DNA from: an uncultured Cytophagales bacterium
Lineage (GTDB): Bacteria; Bacteroidota; Bacteroidia; Cytophagales; Bernardetiaceae
Assembly: GCA_937136415.1 (NCBI GenBank)
Contig: CAKZOK010000134.1
Span: forward strand, 1 to 38,967
DNA length: 38,967 nucleotides
Direction: 5' to 3'
Below, one piece after another: positions 8,943 through 16,128 of the stretch (its first letter is position 1; every line of letters starts with the position of its first letter). The notes beneath the pieces are model-generated. The model searched no databases. It had not been told where the DNA came from and saw only the letters and a program-made list of their open reading frames with translations. The translations under genes and the position numbers were made by a program.

Positions 8943-9977
8943 TTGAATAAGCAAAATTACACTCTCATTTTTATTGTACTTTTTGTAGTATTGATTGGTT
9001 TATTTATATTGAATTTGTCTTTGGGTTCGGTACATATTCCATTTTATGAAATTTGTACAATTATTTTTCAAAAAACAGCTTCCAAATCTTCTTGGATTAC
9101 TATTATTTGGGAGTTTAGACTTCCAAAAGCTCTAACGGCTCTCATTGTTGGAATGGCTCTTTCTGTTTCTGGTCTGCAAATGCAAACTCTTTTTCGCAAT
9201 CCATTGGCAGGTCCTTTTGTTCTTGGTATTAGCTCTGGGGCGAGTTTGGGAGTTGCTATTTTGATGCTTTTTGTATCTGGATTGTCTGCTAATCACTTCC
9301 TAAGTGTCTTTTTATCTCAAAACTCACTTTGGCAAACAAGTATAGCTTCAACTTTGGGAGCTGCCTTGGTTCTGACAATGGTTATTATTGCTTCTATCAG
9401 AATTTCGAATAATATGGCACTTTTGATTATTGGGCTTATGTTTGGAAGTGCAACAGGCGCAATCGTAAGTATTTTGCAATATTTTAGTGAAGCAGAAGCC
9501 ATAAAATCATATTTACTCTGGACATTTGGAAGCCTTTCTCAAGTTACGTGGGATAAGTTGCCTTTTCTTTTTTGCTTGAATTTTATAGGATTTTTTGTAG
9601 TTTGGGTAATGCACAAACCACTAGATGCGTTGCTTTTGGGCGAACGCTATGCCCAGAGTATGGGACTAAATCTACAAAAAACTCGCCTAGGAATTATTTT
9701 TACAACCAGTATTTTGGCAGGGAGTATTACAGCTTTTTGTGGTCCTATTGGTTTTATCGGATTGGCTGTTCCTCATCTTACCAAAATTTTGATAAAGACA
9801 GCTCGTCATCAAATTCTCATTCCATCGGTGGCATTGAGTGGAGCAATTTTGCTCTTGATTTGTGATAGTGTTTCGCAGCTTCCTATGTCTTCAACAGTAT
9901 TGCCCATCAATGCTGTAACTTCTCTGATTGGTGCACCTGTTGTGATTTGGGTGATTTTGAAAAAACGTAGTTTATAA
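8943..9977 (+). CDS. Iron-siderophore/cobalamin-type ABC permease (FecCD/BtuC family)
   Basis: This polytopic inner-membrane protein of 344 residues has about ten helices. Family signatures include GLQMQTLFRNPLAGPFVLGI near residue 80 and GPIGFIGLAVPHLTK near 270. It forms the channel for uptake of iron-siderophore, heme or vitamin B12. The start is a TTG at 8943: an in-frame stop lies only three codons upstream (8934), and the first ATG would remove helix one. No substrate-binding protein or ATPase gene lies beside it, so it is an orphan relying on partners encoded elsewhere. It follows the cytochrome-like gene closely. Confidence 0.88.
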   Translation: MNKQNYTLIFIVLFVVLIGLFILNLSLGSVHIPFYEICTIIFQKTASKSSWITIIWEFRLPKALTALIVGMALSVSGLQMQTLFRNPLAGPFVLGISSGASLGVAILMLFVSGLSANHFLSVFLSQNSLWQTSIASTLGAALVLTMVIIASIRISNNMALLIIGLMFGSATGAIVSILQYFSEAEAIKSYLLWTFGSLSQVTWDKLPFLFCLNFIGFFVVWVMHKPLDALLLGERYAQSMGLNLQKTRLGIIFTTSILAGSITAFCGPIGFIGLAVPHLTKILIKTARHQILIPSVALSGAILLLICDSVSQLPMSSTVLPINAVTSLIGAPVVIWVILKKRSL

Positions 9978-10035
9978 TTCAATTAAAATTTGACTTAATT
10001 TGTAATTTTTAATTCATAATTAAATAATTGAATAT

Positions 10036-10043
10036 TACCTTTG
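10036..10043 (+). promoter_or_regulatory. -7 box of pyrE, implying a leaderless mRNA
   Basis: TACCTTTG matches TAnnTTTG exactly and ends only four bases before the pyrE ATG at 10048. Transcription would start at or next to the start codon. A convincing -33 TTTG at the usual distance is not visible. Confidence 0.45.
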
Positions 10044-10047
10044 TAAA

Positions 10048-10737
10048 ATGAAAGAAATTACCCCAAAATCAGAACTACAAACAGAAAATTTTTCTTCTGT
10101 TGCTCACAAAATTGCTTCAATGCTTTTAGAAATTGAAGCTGTAAAATTACGCCCTCATGAGCCTTTTCAATGGGCTTCTGGCTGGAAATCTCCTATTTAT
10201 TGTGATAATCGTTTGACACTTTCTTATCCCAAAGTAAGAACATTTGTTACCAAAGCGTTGGTCGAAATGATAAAGACAGAGTTTCCACAGGTTACTGCCA
10301 TAGCAGGTGTAGCAACAGCAGGTATTCCACAGGCTGCTTTGGTTGCAAGTGAATTAGGTTTGCCAATGCTTTATGTGCGTGCAAAGCCAAAAGAACACGG
10401 AACACAAAGCCAAATTGAAGGAAAAATTGATGAAAATGACAAAGTAGTATTGATTGAAGATTTGATTTCAACAGGAAAAAGCTCGCTTGCTGCTGCTAAG
10501 GTAGTGCAATCTACACGAGCAAAGGTAATCGGAATGGCAGCTATTTTTACATATAGTTTTGACCGTGCTACCGACAATTTTTCTCAAGCCAAAATCAATT
10601 TAAAAACACTTTGTGATTATCCTACGCTTGTAGAACAAGCTATTTCTCAAAATAATTTGGATAAAAAAGACCATCAGATTCTGATTCAATGGAGAGAAAA
10701 ACCTGAAAGTTGGACACCAGAAAACCAAAATATATAG
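10048..10737 (+). CDS. pyrE: Orotate phosphoribosyltransferase
   Basis: PyrE joins orotate to PRPP to give OMP, the fifth step of UMP synthesis, in the cytoplasm. The 229-residue protein has the type I PRTase fold. FQWASGWKSPIYCDNR near 40-55 is the substrate loop region, GVATAGIPQAAL near 87-97 follows, and the PRPP-binding motif VVLIEDLISTGKS sits at 133-145 with its acidic pair. The first dozen residues exceed the usual N-terminus. The stop codon lies inside an 18-base sequence resembling the end of the MITE-like element at 36730. It is followed by a strong terminator at 10775, so it is probably transcribed alone. pyrB lies 3.3 kb downstream. Confidence 0.95.
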   Translation: MKEITPKSELQTENFSSVAHKIASMLLEIEAVKLRPHEPFQWASGWKSPIYCDNRLTLSYPKVRTFVTKALVEMIKTEFPQVTAIAGVATAGIPQAALVASELGLPMLYVRAKPKEHGTQSQIEGKIDENDKVVLIEDLISTGKSSLAAAKVVQSTRAKVIGMAAIFTYSFDRATDNFSQAKINLKTLCDYPTLVEQAISQNNLDKKDHQILIQWREKPESWTPENQNI

Positions 10738-10774
10738 TAGTATGAGCTTTTAACTCAACAAGAGATAAAATATG

Positions 10775-10819
10775 AAGAGTAAAGTATTTTTTTTATCAAA
10801 AAAATATTTTACTCTTTTG
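10775..10819 (+). terminator. Rho-independent terminator after pyrE
   Basis: Bases 10775-10793 pair with 10798-10816 in a 19-bp stem with a single G-U pair (core AAGAGTAAAG) and a four-base loop. The stem ends in a short T run. Confidence 0.75.
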
Positions 10820-10880
10820 ATTGAACTTACTCATGCTTTTTTACGTAAAATTATTTTTATGGATTACTAAAAAAATAAAA

Positions 10881-11576
10881 ATGAGCAATTATTTTGGCAA
10901 AACAATAGAGTATTTGAGGCATTATGAAGAAGTTTTGCTTTTCGAAAATCTTCTATCAATTTCTGAATCTGAAAAAAATAGTGTTATTGATTTATTAAAA
11001 ATTGAATACAAAATTGAAAGTGTAGAGTATCCACAGCCTGCTCCTATTTTTGATGCAAATGCAGCTTTTTGGGGAGCAAAAACAGTATATACGGCTGCAC
11101 AACTTATGCTTTATAGAGAAACAGAAATAAAAGATTTACCTTCATTATTTTTATTTTCTGATTTAGAATCAAATACGTATGATGATATTTTTGAAAATCA
11201 AAGCGAACTATCAACATCTCAAATGATTTCTGCAGATTTGTGTTTGCGTTTTTTGCCTGCTATTTTGGTACACCTCCAAAGTATTGACCCAGAAGACGAA
11301 TTAATTGCTATCTTAGAAAAAAAGTTAATTAAATTTCATTATTCAGCTATTGGTTATGGTTTTAGAGTTGAGAAAAAAGAAGATGTTCAAGAAAAAATTT
11401 TAAATTCAAATTTGAAAACTCTTTTTTTGGACAGCTCTTTTTTACAACTTTATGTTGATAGAGTTTTTGAGAAAAAGGATTTGAATTTTGCTTCAATTCC
11501 AATTATTAAAAATAAATTAAAATCCAATTTTGGAATATATGGAAATGAATTTTGGAAAGAATTTGAATTAATATAG
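10881..11576 (+). CDS. Unknown protein paired with a MoxR ATPase
   Basis: The 231-residue product from the ATG at 10881 starts MSNYFGKTIEYLRHYEE. The 20 extra codons of the longest frame read like leader sequence and overlap the pyrE terminator tail. It has no signal peptide or membrane segment and is rich in Leu, Ile and Glu, with a probable helical fold. I do not recognise a domain. It ends 33 bases before the RavA-like MoxR ATPase gene on the same strand, which suggests an operon and a joint role. In MoxR systems the neighbours are often a VWA protein and accessory proteins that deliver substrates. This could be such an accessory protein, as in the MoxR-vWA-propeller ternary systems, but that is inference from position only. 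Confidence 0.7.
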   Translation: MSNYFGKTIEYLRHYEEVLLFENLLSISESEKNSVIDLLKIEYKIESVEYPQPAPIFDANAAFWGAKTVYTAAQLMLYRETEIKDLPSLFLFSDLESNTYDDIFENQSELSTSQMISADLCLRFLPAILVHLQSIDPEDELIAILEKKLIKFHYSAIGYGFRVEKKEDVQEKILNSNLKTLFLDSSFLQLYVDRVFEKKDLNFASIPIIKNKLKSNFGIYGNEFWKEFELI

Positions 11577-11609
11577 CTGATGCTTTCCAAGTGTCGTAAA
11601 TAAAAAACT

Positions 11610-12794
11610 ATGCAAATCACACAAAAAAACGCTTTAGACAAACTAAATACTGTTCTTTCTTTTATCAAAAATTCTTTTGTAGGAAAAGATGAAGTCATTG
11701 ATTTATTAGGAATTGCGCTTATTGCTAGAGAAAATGCGTTTCTTTTAGGCGCACCAGGGACAGCAAAAAGTGCCATTGTTCGTATGCTTTCCAACTCAGT
11801 AGAAGACGGACAAAATTTTGAGTATTTGCTTACTCGTTTTACCGAACCCAATGAGCTTTTTGGAGCTTTTGATATTCGAAAACTCAAAGAGGGTGAGCTT
11901 ATCACAAACACAACAGGAATGCTTCCAGAGGCTTCAGTTGTTTTTTTAGATGAAATTTTTAATGCAAATAGTGCAATTTTGAATAGCCTTTTGATGGCTC
12001 TCAATGAACGAATTTTTAGACGTGGACAAGAAACCAAAAAACTTCCTGCTCTTATGTTTGTCGGTGCAAGTAACCAACTTCCAGAAGATGAGGCTTTGGG
12101 TGCGCTTTTAGACCGTTTTTTGGTGCGTGTAAAATGTGAAAATGTAAATCCTGATAATTTAGGAGCTGTTTTGATGGCTGGTAGAAAATTAGAAAAAGAA
12201 AACTTGAATGGTTCAGATAAAGAACAACAACCCAAAATAAACCCTCAAGAAATTAGAGAATTGCAAAATCTTTCAAAGCAAGTTGATTTGTCTGACATCT
12301 TAAAAGTATATTTGGATTTAATTCATAGCCTTAGAAATACAGGTGTAAAAGTGTCTGACCGAAGAGCTGTAAAAGTTCAGAACTTGGTGGCTGCAAGTGC
12401 TGTCATGTGTGGGCGTGATAAAGCGATTTTATCTGATTTATGGGTTTTGAAATATATTTGGGATAATGAAGAACAAGTAGAAATTTTGCAAGGAATAATT
12501 GATACTCTCATCGAAAAAGATTTGGACAAACAAAATGAAACAGGGCAAAACCTCATAAACCACCCTCAATCATTCTCAAATAACATTCCTAATGCAGAAG
12601 AACTTATCAAAGAAATTCTGAATTTACAAAAAGAATGGGAAGCAGAAAACCAAACTTATGAGCAAAAAAATGTCATAAAAGATAAATTACGCTACCTTCA
12701 AAATCGTTCGAACTGGATAAAAAATACACAACACAAGACGCACATTCAAACTGAAATTGAAAACCTTTGGCAAAAAATTCTTCAAGCAGTTTAG
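11610..12794 (+). CDS. MoxR-family AAA+ ATPase, RavA-like
   Basis: A cytoplasmic AAA+ ATPase of 394 residues. Walker A is GAPGTAKS at 47-54. Walker B is VVFLDEIF with Asp/Glu near 114-115. LLTRFTEPNELFGAFDI near 73-89 and NSLLMALNER after Walker B resemble the RavA branch of the MoxR group. A lid domain follows, then a C-terminal helical, Gln/Asn/Glu-rich tail (about 300-394). MoxR ATPases act as chaperones that remodel or mature partner complexes, usually with a VWA-domain protein. Here the VWA gene is not downstream: a minus-strand sulfotransferase gene converges 22 bases away. Its only linked partner is the unknown protein just upstream. Catalytic motifs are intact. Confidence 0.9.
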   Translation: MQITQKNALDKLNTVLSFIKNSFVGKDEVIDLLGIALIARENAFLLGAPGTAKSAIVRMLSNSVEDGQNFEYLLTRFTEPNELFGAFDIRKLKEGELITNTTGMLPEASVVFLDEIFNANSAILNSLLMALNERIFRRGQETKKLPALMFVGASNQLPEDEALGALLDRFLVRVKCENVNPDNLGAVLMAGRKLEKENLNGSDKEQQPKINPQEIRELQNLSKQVDLSDILKVYLDLIHSLRNTGVKVSDRRAVKVQNLVAASAVMCGRDKAILSDLWVLKYIWDNEEQVEILQGIIDTLIEKDLDKQNETGQNLINHPQSFSNNIPNAEELIKEILNLQKEWEAENQTYEQKNVIKDKLRYLQNRSNWIKNTQHKTHIQTEIENLWQKILQAV

Positions 12795-12815
12795 AAACTA
12801 ATTGTTGATTGATAT

Positions 12816-13697
12816 TTAGCGAAATGTTCTTTTTCCTATTGTACTTTGTGGGTGAAAATGAGTAAGATATTCTTTGGTTTCATTAATTAAGGCTCGTATA
12901 TAATCGGTTTCTGTTTTTTGTTCTCCTTGATTTCTTATTTCTTTACTTTCCTTAATTTTGATTAAAAATTCCTCTGTATAACCCAAATCTAACATATCAC
13001 AAATGTCTGTAAGTGTTCGTTCTGGCTTTTCTCTAAAATCTTCATACCTAAAAAATAACCAATCAGGATAATTGAGCTGATAATGTAGAATAGTTTCAGC
13101 AAAAACAAGCCATATTTTTATTGCTCTTTGCCATTCTTTAAGATTTTCAAATTCCTTTATTTCCCTAATACGTTCAAAAGCATTAGGAGCATAGCCTGTA
13201 AGTTTGGAAGAAAATAATGTATCAATATCCAAATTTTTTTTATTTTCTATCCAATTAGTAACAAAACTAAAAGGGTGTTGAATCAATACAATTACATCGG
13301 CTTGATAGTGTTTGTGTAACCATTCTGCCAAAAAAATTCCATGTTTATCATAAATAAGTGGACGAATTACTTTTTTGGTTTCTTTATTTGTCTGATATTT
13401 ATCTACAAAACGGTTATAAAATTGTCTAAAACCAGTTCCAAAAGTTGCCTTTGTATTTTGTGGTTCTTCTTCTTTTTGCTCAAAAAAACCTTCAATGAGA
13501 GATTTGTATGAGTTATCTTCTTGAGAAGAAATAAATGGAAATTGATGTTGAAATGAAAAAATTTCAGTAGAGTCACTATTGGGTGAAAAAAAATGAGGAA
13601 GATAATGAACTGATGGAAAAACAGATAAAATTGATTCTATCCATTCTTGATTAGAACAAAAAGCTCCTGTAAATAAAATAGGTTTTTGCATTTGCAT
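12816..13697 (-). CDS. Sulfotransferase-family protein
   Basis: A 293-residue protein of the P-loop-like sulfotransferase fold, which moves sulfate from PAPS to a hydroxyl or amine group. The N-terminal strand-loop (ILFTGAFCSNQEWIESIL) stands where the 5'-phosphosulfate loop should be. It lacks the usual Gly-Thr-Thr/Ser core, so it is divergent. VIVLIQHPFSFVTNWIENKK near 155-175 corresponds to the 3'-phosphate motif (usually RNP...S). WLFFRYEDFREKPERTL near 215 is the classic RYEDL-type motif. An alternative start lies two codons in. It is convergent with the MoxR gene and divergent from pyrB. Substrate and activity are uncertain because of the altered first loop. Confidence 0.75.
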   Translation of the reverse strand: MQMQKPILFTGAFCSNQEWIESILSVFPSVHYLPHFFSPNSDSTEIFSFQHQFPFISSQEDNSYKSLIEGFFEQKEEEPQNTKATFGTGFRQFYNRFVDKYQTNKETKKVIRPLIYDKHGIFLAEWLHKHYQADVIVLIQHPFSFVTNWIENKKNLDIDTLFSSKLTGYAPNAFERIREIKEFENLKEWQRAIKIWLVFAETILHYQLNYPDWLFFRYEDFREKPERTLTDICDMLDLGYTEEFLIKIKESKEIRNQGEQKTETDYIRALINETKEYLTHFHPQSTIGKRTFR

Positions 13698-13995
13698 TAA
13701 TTTAGGGATAGATGGGCGCAGAAAATTGCGTAATTATTCTATATATTTGATACTAAAATGAATAGCTTAGAAAGAACCCTAAATATAATAAAAAATAAGC
13801 ATTCTATTTATTTTATTTTTAATTTTATCTTTATTTTTTGTTTGATTTTAGTCAATGAATTTCTTTTTTTGTAACCTGTTTATTTTTAAGGGTTATAAAT
13901 TTATGATACTTTTGTGAAAAGATTTTTTACAAAAGTATTTTTTTTCTTTCAAAAAATTAGCTCTTTTTTTATTTTTTAATTTCTAATTACTACTT
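13698..13995. other. Divergent intergenic region before pyrB
   Basis: About 300 bases of very AT-rich sequence lie between the sulfotransferase and pyrB start codons. It holds the pyrB promoter box and an inverted repeat (13907-13937). I see no small gene or RNA here, and no clear TAnnTTTG box on the minus strand. Confidence 0.5.
13907..13937 (+). promoter_or_regulatory. pyrB promoter box inside a 9-bp inverted repeat
   Basis: TACTTTTG at 13907-13914 matches the -7 consensus and predicts a start near 13921, giving a leader of about 75 bases. TACTTTTGT (13907-13915) is exactly complementary to ACAAAAGTA (13929-13937) across 13 bases, so the promoter overlaps an operator-like or hairpin-forming palindrome. 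Confidence 0.5.
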
Positions 13996-14925
13996 ATGAG
14001 CCTAAGTGTCAATCATTTACTAGGAATAAAAGACCTTACACAAACTGATATATTGACCATTTTCCAAATGGCAGAACAATTTAAGGAAGTCATCAATCGT
14101 CCTATTAAAAAAGTACCTTCATTGCGTGATATTACGATTGCTAATGTTTTTTTTGAAAATTCTACTCGTACTCGTATTTCTTTCGAATTGGCTCAAAAAC
14201 GCCTTTCTGCCGATGTTGTCAATTTTTCAGCAAGTAATAGTTCGGTATCAAAAGGCGAAACACTTCTTGATACTGTCAATAATATTTTGGCTATGAAAGT
14301 GGATATGATTGTGATGCGACATTCTAGTGCAGGTGCGCCTCATTTTTTGTCCAAACACATAAATGCAGCTATCATAAATGCTGGCGACGGAACGCACGAA
14401 CACCCAACACAAGCACTTTTGGATACCTTTTCAATTAGAGAAAAATTAGGAGAGGTTGCAGGAAAAAAGGTAGCAATCATTGGAGATATTTCACATTCAA
14501 GAGTAGCTCTTTCAAATATTTTTGCTCTTCAAAAGCTTGGGGCAGAGGTTACATTGTGTGGAATGCCTACTCTTATTCCCAAATTTATAAGTCAGTTGGG
14601 AGTAAAAGTCAGTCATAATCTTAGAGAAACTTTGGAATGGTGTGATGTTGCAAATGTATTGCGTATTCAGTTGGAAAGACAAGAGGTAAAAAATATTCCT
14701 TCGCTGCGTGAGTATTCACTTTATTATGGAATAAACAAAGAATTATTAGATTCTCTCAAAAAAGAAATTGTTATTATGCACCCCGGACCTATTAACAGAG
14801 GAGTAGAAATTGATAGTGATGTAGCTGATTCTGACCATTCGATTATTCTTAATCAAGTAGAAAATGGTGTGGCTATCAGAATGGCTGTTTTGTATCTTTT
14901 GGCAGAAAAAATTAAGAGAAATTAA
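13996..14925 (+). CDS. pyrB: Aspartate carbamoyltransferase catalytic chain
   Basis: PyrB condenses carbamoyl phosphate and aspartate to carbamoyl aspartate, the committed step of pyrimidine synthesis. The 309-residue protein has the carbamoyl phosphate motif FFENSTRTRISFE with STRTR at 56-60, the Ser/Lys loop SSVSKGET near 80-87, HPTQALLDTF near 133-142 and MHPGPINRGVEI near 258-269. Its length is standard for the unregulated catalytic chain. No pyrI follows. It has its own promoter and is followed by a weak palindrome, so it appears monocistronic. It lies in the same neighbourhood as pyrE, with unrelated genes between. Confidence 0.96.
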   Translation: MSLSVNHLLGIKDLTQTDILTIFQMAEQFKEVINRPIKKVPSLRDITIANVFFENSTRTRISFELAQKRLSADVVNFSASNSSVSKGETLLDTVNNILAMKVDMIVMRHSSAGAPHFLSKHINAAIINAGDGTHEHPTQALLDTFSIREKLGEVAGKKVAIIGDISHSRVALSNIFALQKLGAEVTLCGMPTLIPKFISQLGVKVSHNLRETLEWCDVANVLRIQLERQEVKNIPSLREYSLYYGINKELLDSLKKEIVIMHPGPINRGVEIDSDVADSDHSIILNQVENGVAIRMAVLYLLAEKIKRN

Positions 14926-14944
14926 ATATTATATTTTTCATCAA

Positions 14945-14963
14945 AAAATTAGATTCTAATTTT
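14945..14963 (+). terminator. Possible weak terminator after pyrB
   Basis: AAAATTAGA (14945-14953) is complementary to TCTAATTTT (14955-14963) around one base, ending in four T residues. The stem is AT-only and would open at its tip, so termination is uncertain. Confidence 0.35.
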
Positions 14964-15081
14964 GCTCTTGACAAGATTTCTAGTTTAAAAATAATAGGTT
15001 AAAGTAGCAAAACAGCAACTAATTATGTAAATTTACCATAAAAATAAAAGTGTATTTTATCAAAAAAACTATCCCAAAAAA

Positions 15082-15933
15082 ATGAACGAACAAGAGAAAG
15101 AACCAAATGATTATTTAGAAGCAAATAGAAAAATGTGGAACTCGCTCACAGAAGCCCACAGAGATTCTAATTTTTATAATGTTGCACAATTTAAAAAAGA
15201 TAAAAATTCATTAAATTCTATTGAAATAAATGAAATAGGAGATGTAAAGGGTAAATCTCTTCTACACCTTCAATGTCATTTTGGAATGGACACGCTTTCG
15301 TGGGCAAATATGGGAGCAGAAGTTACAGGAATAGACATGTCTGATGCTTCAATAGAGCTTGCTGGTGAGCTTAGTAAGGAAATCGAAACACCTGCAAATT
15401 TTGTAGTTTCTGATGTATATTCACTCAAAGACAATCTAAAAGGCGAATTTGATATTGTTTTTACTTCTTATGGTGCGATTGGTTGGTTGCCAGATTTGAA
15501 TAAATGGGCTGAGATAGTGGCTAGTTATATCAAAGAGGGTGGTTTTTTTTATATGGTAGAGTTTCACCCTGTTATTTATATGTATGAATGGGGAAATAAT
15601 TTTACGCTTGAATACTCATATTTCAATGATTCTTCAATTATCGAAGAAGTTGAACAATCTTACACAGGAGATAGACACAAACAAAAACAGGTTTCATATT
15701 CTTGGAATCATTCTATTAGTGAAATTATAAATTCTCTTCTTGCACAAGGCTTACAATTAGAGTTTTTTAATGAATATCCGTACAGTGTTTACAACTGTTT
15801 TCCAAATTTAAAGGAAATAGAAAAAGGAAAGTTTCGTTTCAAGCCTCCTTATGATAAACTTCCTCATACATTTTCCTTAAAAGTAAGAAAGCCATTTTCT
15901 AAGAAAAAAATTAAGGGCAGAATTGAACTCTAA
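15082..15933 (+). CDS. Class I SAM-dependent methyltransferase
   Basis: A soluble 283-residue protein with a Rossmann methyltransferase core. GKSLLHLQCHFGMDTLSWA near 55-73 is motif I (SAM-binding loop, here with Gln-Cys-His-Phe-Gly in place of the usual Gly-rich string). VTGIDMSDASIELA near 80-93 carries the acidic residue that binds the ribose hydroxyls. FDIVFTSYGAIGWLPD near 125-140 is motif IV. The CHFGMD-type loop is common in Bacteroidota and Firmicutes methyltransferases of unknown substrate. It stands alone between pyrB and hutI, and context does not suggest a substrate. Confidence 0.87.
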   Translation: MNEQEKEPNDYLEANRKMWNSLTEAHRDSNFYNVAQFKKDKNSLNSIEINEIGDVKGKSLLHLQCHFGMDTLSWANMGAEVTGIDMSDASIELAGELSKEIETPANFVVSDVYSLKDNLKGEFDIVFTSYGAIGWLPDLNKWAEIVASYIKEGGFFYMVEFHPVIYMYEWGNNFTLEYSYFNDSSIIEEVEQSYTGDRHKQKQVSYSWNHSISEIINSLLAQGLQLEFFNEYPYSVYNCFPNLKEIEKGKFRFKPPYDKLPHTFSLKVRKPFSKKKIKGRIEL

Positions 15934-16021
15934 GATTTGACTATAACTAATCATTCAAATCTACTATTTTGTTAAGCTATTTATCTATTGTATCCTACTA
16001 TTCTTAAAAAGTGTCTTTTTG

Positions 16022-16090
16022 TTGCAGCGCAATGTTATGTTTGTAGGATTTTATTCAAATAAAAAATATCAATATTACGTTGCTCTGCAA
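16022..16090. repeat. Imperfect palindromic element upstream of hutI
   Basis: Bases 16022-16038 (TTGCAGCGCAATGTTAT) pair with 16074-16090 (ATTACGTTGCTCTGCAA and flank) in a 17-position stem with two mismatches and one wobble, around a 35-base loop. The stem is GC-richer than its surroundings, in a 195-bp gap 39 bases before the hutI start. It has no T-tract, so it is more like a dispersed palindromic repeat or a structured leader than a terminator. Confidence 0.6.
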
Positions 16091-16128
16091 TTCTAATTTC
16101 AAATCAAAACACATATTTTATTTAATCT

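Noticed and set aside
9317..9502. Antisense open frame in the FecCD permease
   Set aside because: Complement of a membrane-protein gene; no start signal or recognisable domain.
11450..12235. 261-residue open frame antisense to the MoxR gene
   Set aside because: It lies wholly opposite a gene with clear MoxR motifs, and its Ser/Lys/Phe-rich composition is that of a shadow frame.
14968..14997. TTGACA, 18-base spacer, TAATAG (sigma-70-like promoter) before the methyltransferase
   Set aside because: Bacteroidota use TTTG and TAnnTTTG elements, and the -10 match is poor. AT-rich sequence gives such matches by chance.
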